Positions 63,743 through 64,000 of a DNA stretch of 64,000 nt are shown here, in pieces. Position 1 is the stretch's first letter; each line of letters begins with the position of its first letter. Source of the stretch: Thermoflavifilum sp. (GTDB lineage Bacteria > Bacteroidota > Bacteroidia > Chitinophagales > Chitinophagaceae). Position numbers and translations under genes: made by a program. Location: NCBI GenBank assembly GCA_023511875.1, contig JAIMAQ010000005.1:1-64000 (forward strand), in the 5' to 3' direction. The notes below the pieces were generated by a model, which was not told the DNA's origin, ran no database searches, and was given only the letters and a program-made list of their open reading frames with translations.

Positions 63743-64000
63743 TTAGGCTCCGAGAAAATGACGCAGGTGCCTACAGCGTGAGGCTGTACGCAGTTTGTTG
63801 ATGGCTTTGTCTTTAATTTGCCGCACCCTTTCTCGTGTGAGGCCAAATTTTTCACCGATATCTTCTAGTGACATGGGGTGCTCTATACCGATGCCGAAAT
63901 ATAACTTGATAACATCTTTTTGGCGTTCGGTGAGGGTCGACAAGGAGCGTTCAATTTCTCGGCGAAGCGATTCATGGTAGGTTAAAGCCAAATCGGCACT
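63743..64000 (-). CDS. rpoD: RNA polymerase primary sigma factor, C-terminal region 4 (partial)
   Basis: The gene runs off the right end of the window; the visible 85 residues are the end of RpoD. Region 4.2 LTRERVRQIKDKAINKLR is the helix-turn-helix that binds the promoter -33/-35 element, preceded by ERSLSTLTERQKDVIKLYFG and HPMSLEDIGEKFG. The ending HLRHFLGA is normal for the family. The start lies outside the window. Confidence 0.95.
   Translation of the reverse strand, partial: SADLALTYHESLRREIERSLSTLTERQKDVIKLYFGIGIEHPMSLEDIGEKFGLTRERVRQIKDKAINKLRTASRCRHLRHFLGA

Noticed and set aside
62425-63801. Long plus-strand frames opposite ffh and the ffh-rpoD junction
   Set aside because: They lie antisense to well-supported ffh and rpoD codons and show no family features.

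Overview
The window looks like a chromosomal segment of a Bacteroidota bacterium, probably in or near the Chitinophagaceae. The evidence is fourfold. Motifs matching the Bacteroidota -7 promoter box TAnnTTTG recur in front of genes. Two giant secreted proteins end in type IX secretion (Por) sorting domains. There is a 7TMR-DISM histidine kinase. The housekeeping proteins (RpoD C-terminus, Ffh, GAPDH, GatA) have a Bacteroidota flavour. The species cannot be named from the sequence alone.

Region by region. 0-11.8 kb: fumarase, two SDR-type enzymes, a tight four-gene unit (E1/ThiF-like enzyme, N-acyltransferase-like protein, 7TM sensor kinase, receiver-kinase hybrid), an M20 peptidase and diaminopimelate decarboxylase. 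11.8-14.3 kb: a gene-poor stretch with copies of a 76-bp palindromic repeat, tRNA-Arg(CCT), a small unknown gene and a zinc alcohol dehydrogenase. 14.3-54.3 kb: a large surface-glycan region. It holds (a) a minus-strand group with a TolC-like protein, an O-antigen polymerase/ligase, two acyltransferases, a Wzc/GumC-like co-polymerase, a 2262-residue secreted esterase/adhesin-like protein and a GT2; (b) a plus-strand group starting with a tiny membrane peptide, a receiver protein and a sugar-phosphate transferase, followed by two GT2s, AsnB, an epimerase, a GT4 and a methyltransferase; (c) a HAD phosphatase and a GT14; (d) a second giant secreted esterase/PKD/beta-helix protein; (e) a seven-gene minus-strand operon with a Wzx-type flippase, GT-C transferases and three enzymes resembling the mycobacterial decaprenyl-phosphoryl-arabinose route (UbiA-type phosphoribosyltransferase, DprE1, DprE2). 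54.3-64 kb: tRNA-Glu(TTC) and conserved housekeeping genes (gap-pgk; a lytic transglycosylase; gatA, tatA, rplS, trmD, rimM, rpsP, ffh and the 3' end of rpoD).

How the parts fit together. The glycan genes supply most steps of a lipid-linked surface polysaccharide pathway: initiation on undecaprenyl phosphate, chain extension, sugar modification, flipping, polymerisation, chain-length control and an outer-membrane TolC-like component. The DprE1/DprE2/UbiA trio suggests that one donor is a polyprenyl-phosphate-linked arabinofuranose, used by the neighbouring GT-C enzymes outside the cytoplasm. The region is visibly more AT-rich than the housekeeping flanks and lies between two tRNA genes. The strongest candidate for an undescribed system is the ThiF/acyltransferase/sensor-kinase operon at 3.8-9.0 kb, which could make and sense a small acylated molecule. 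That role is inference from gene families and arrangement.
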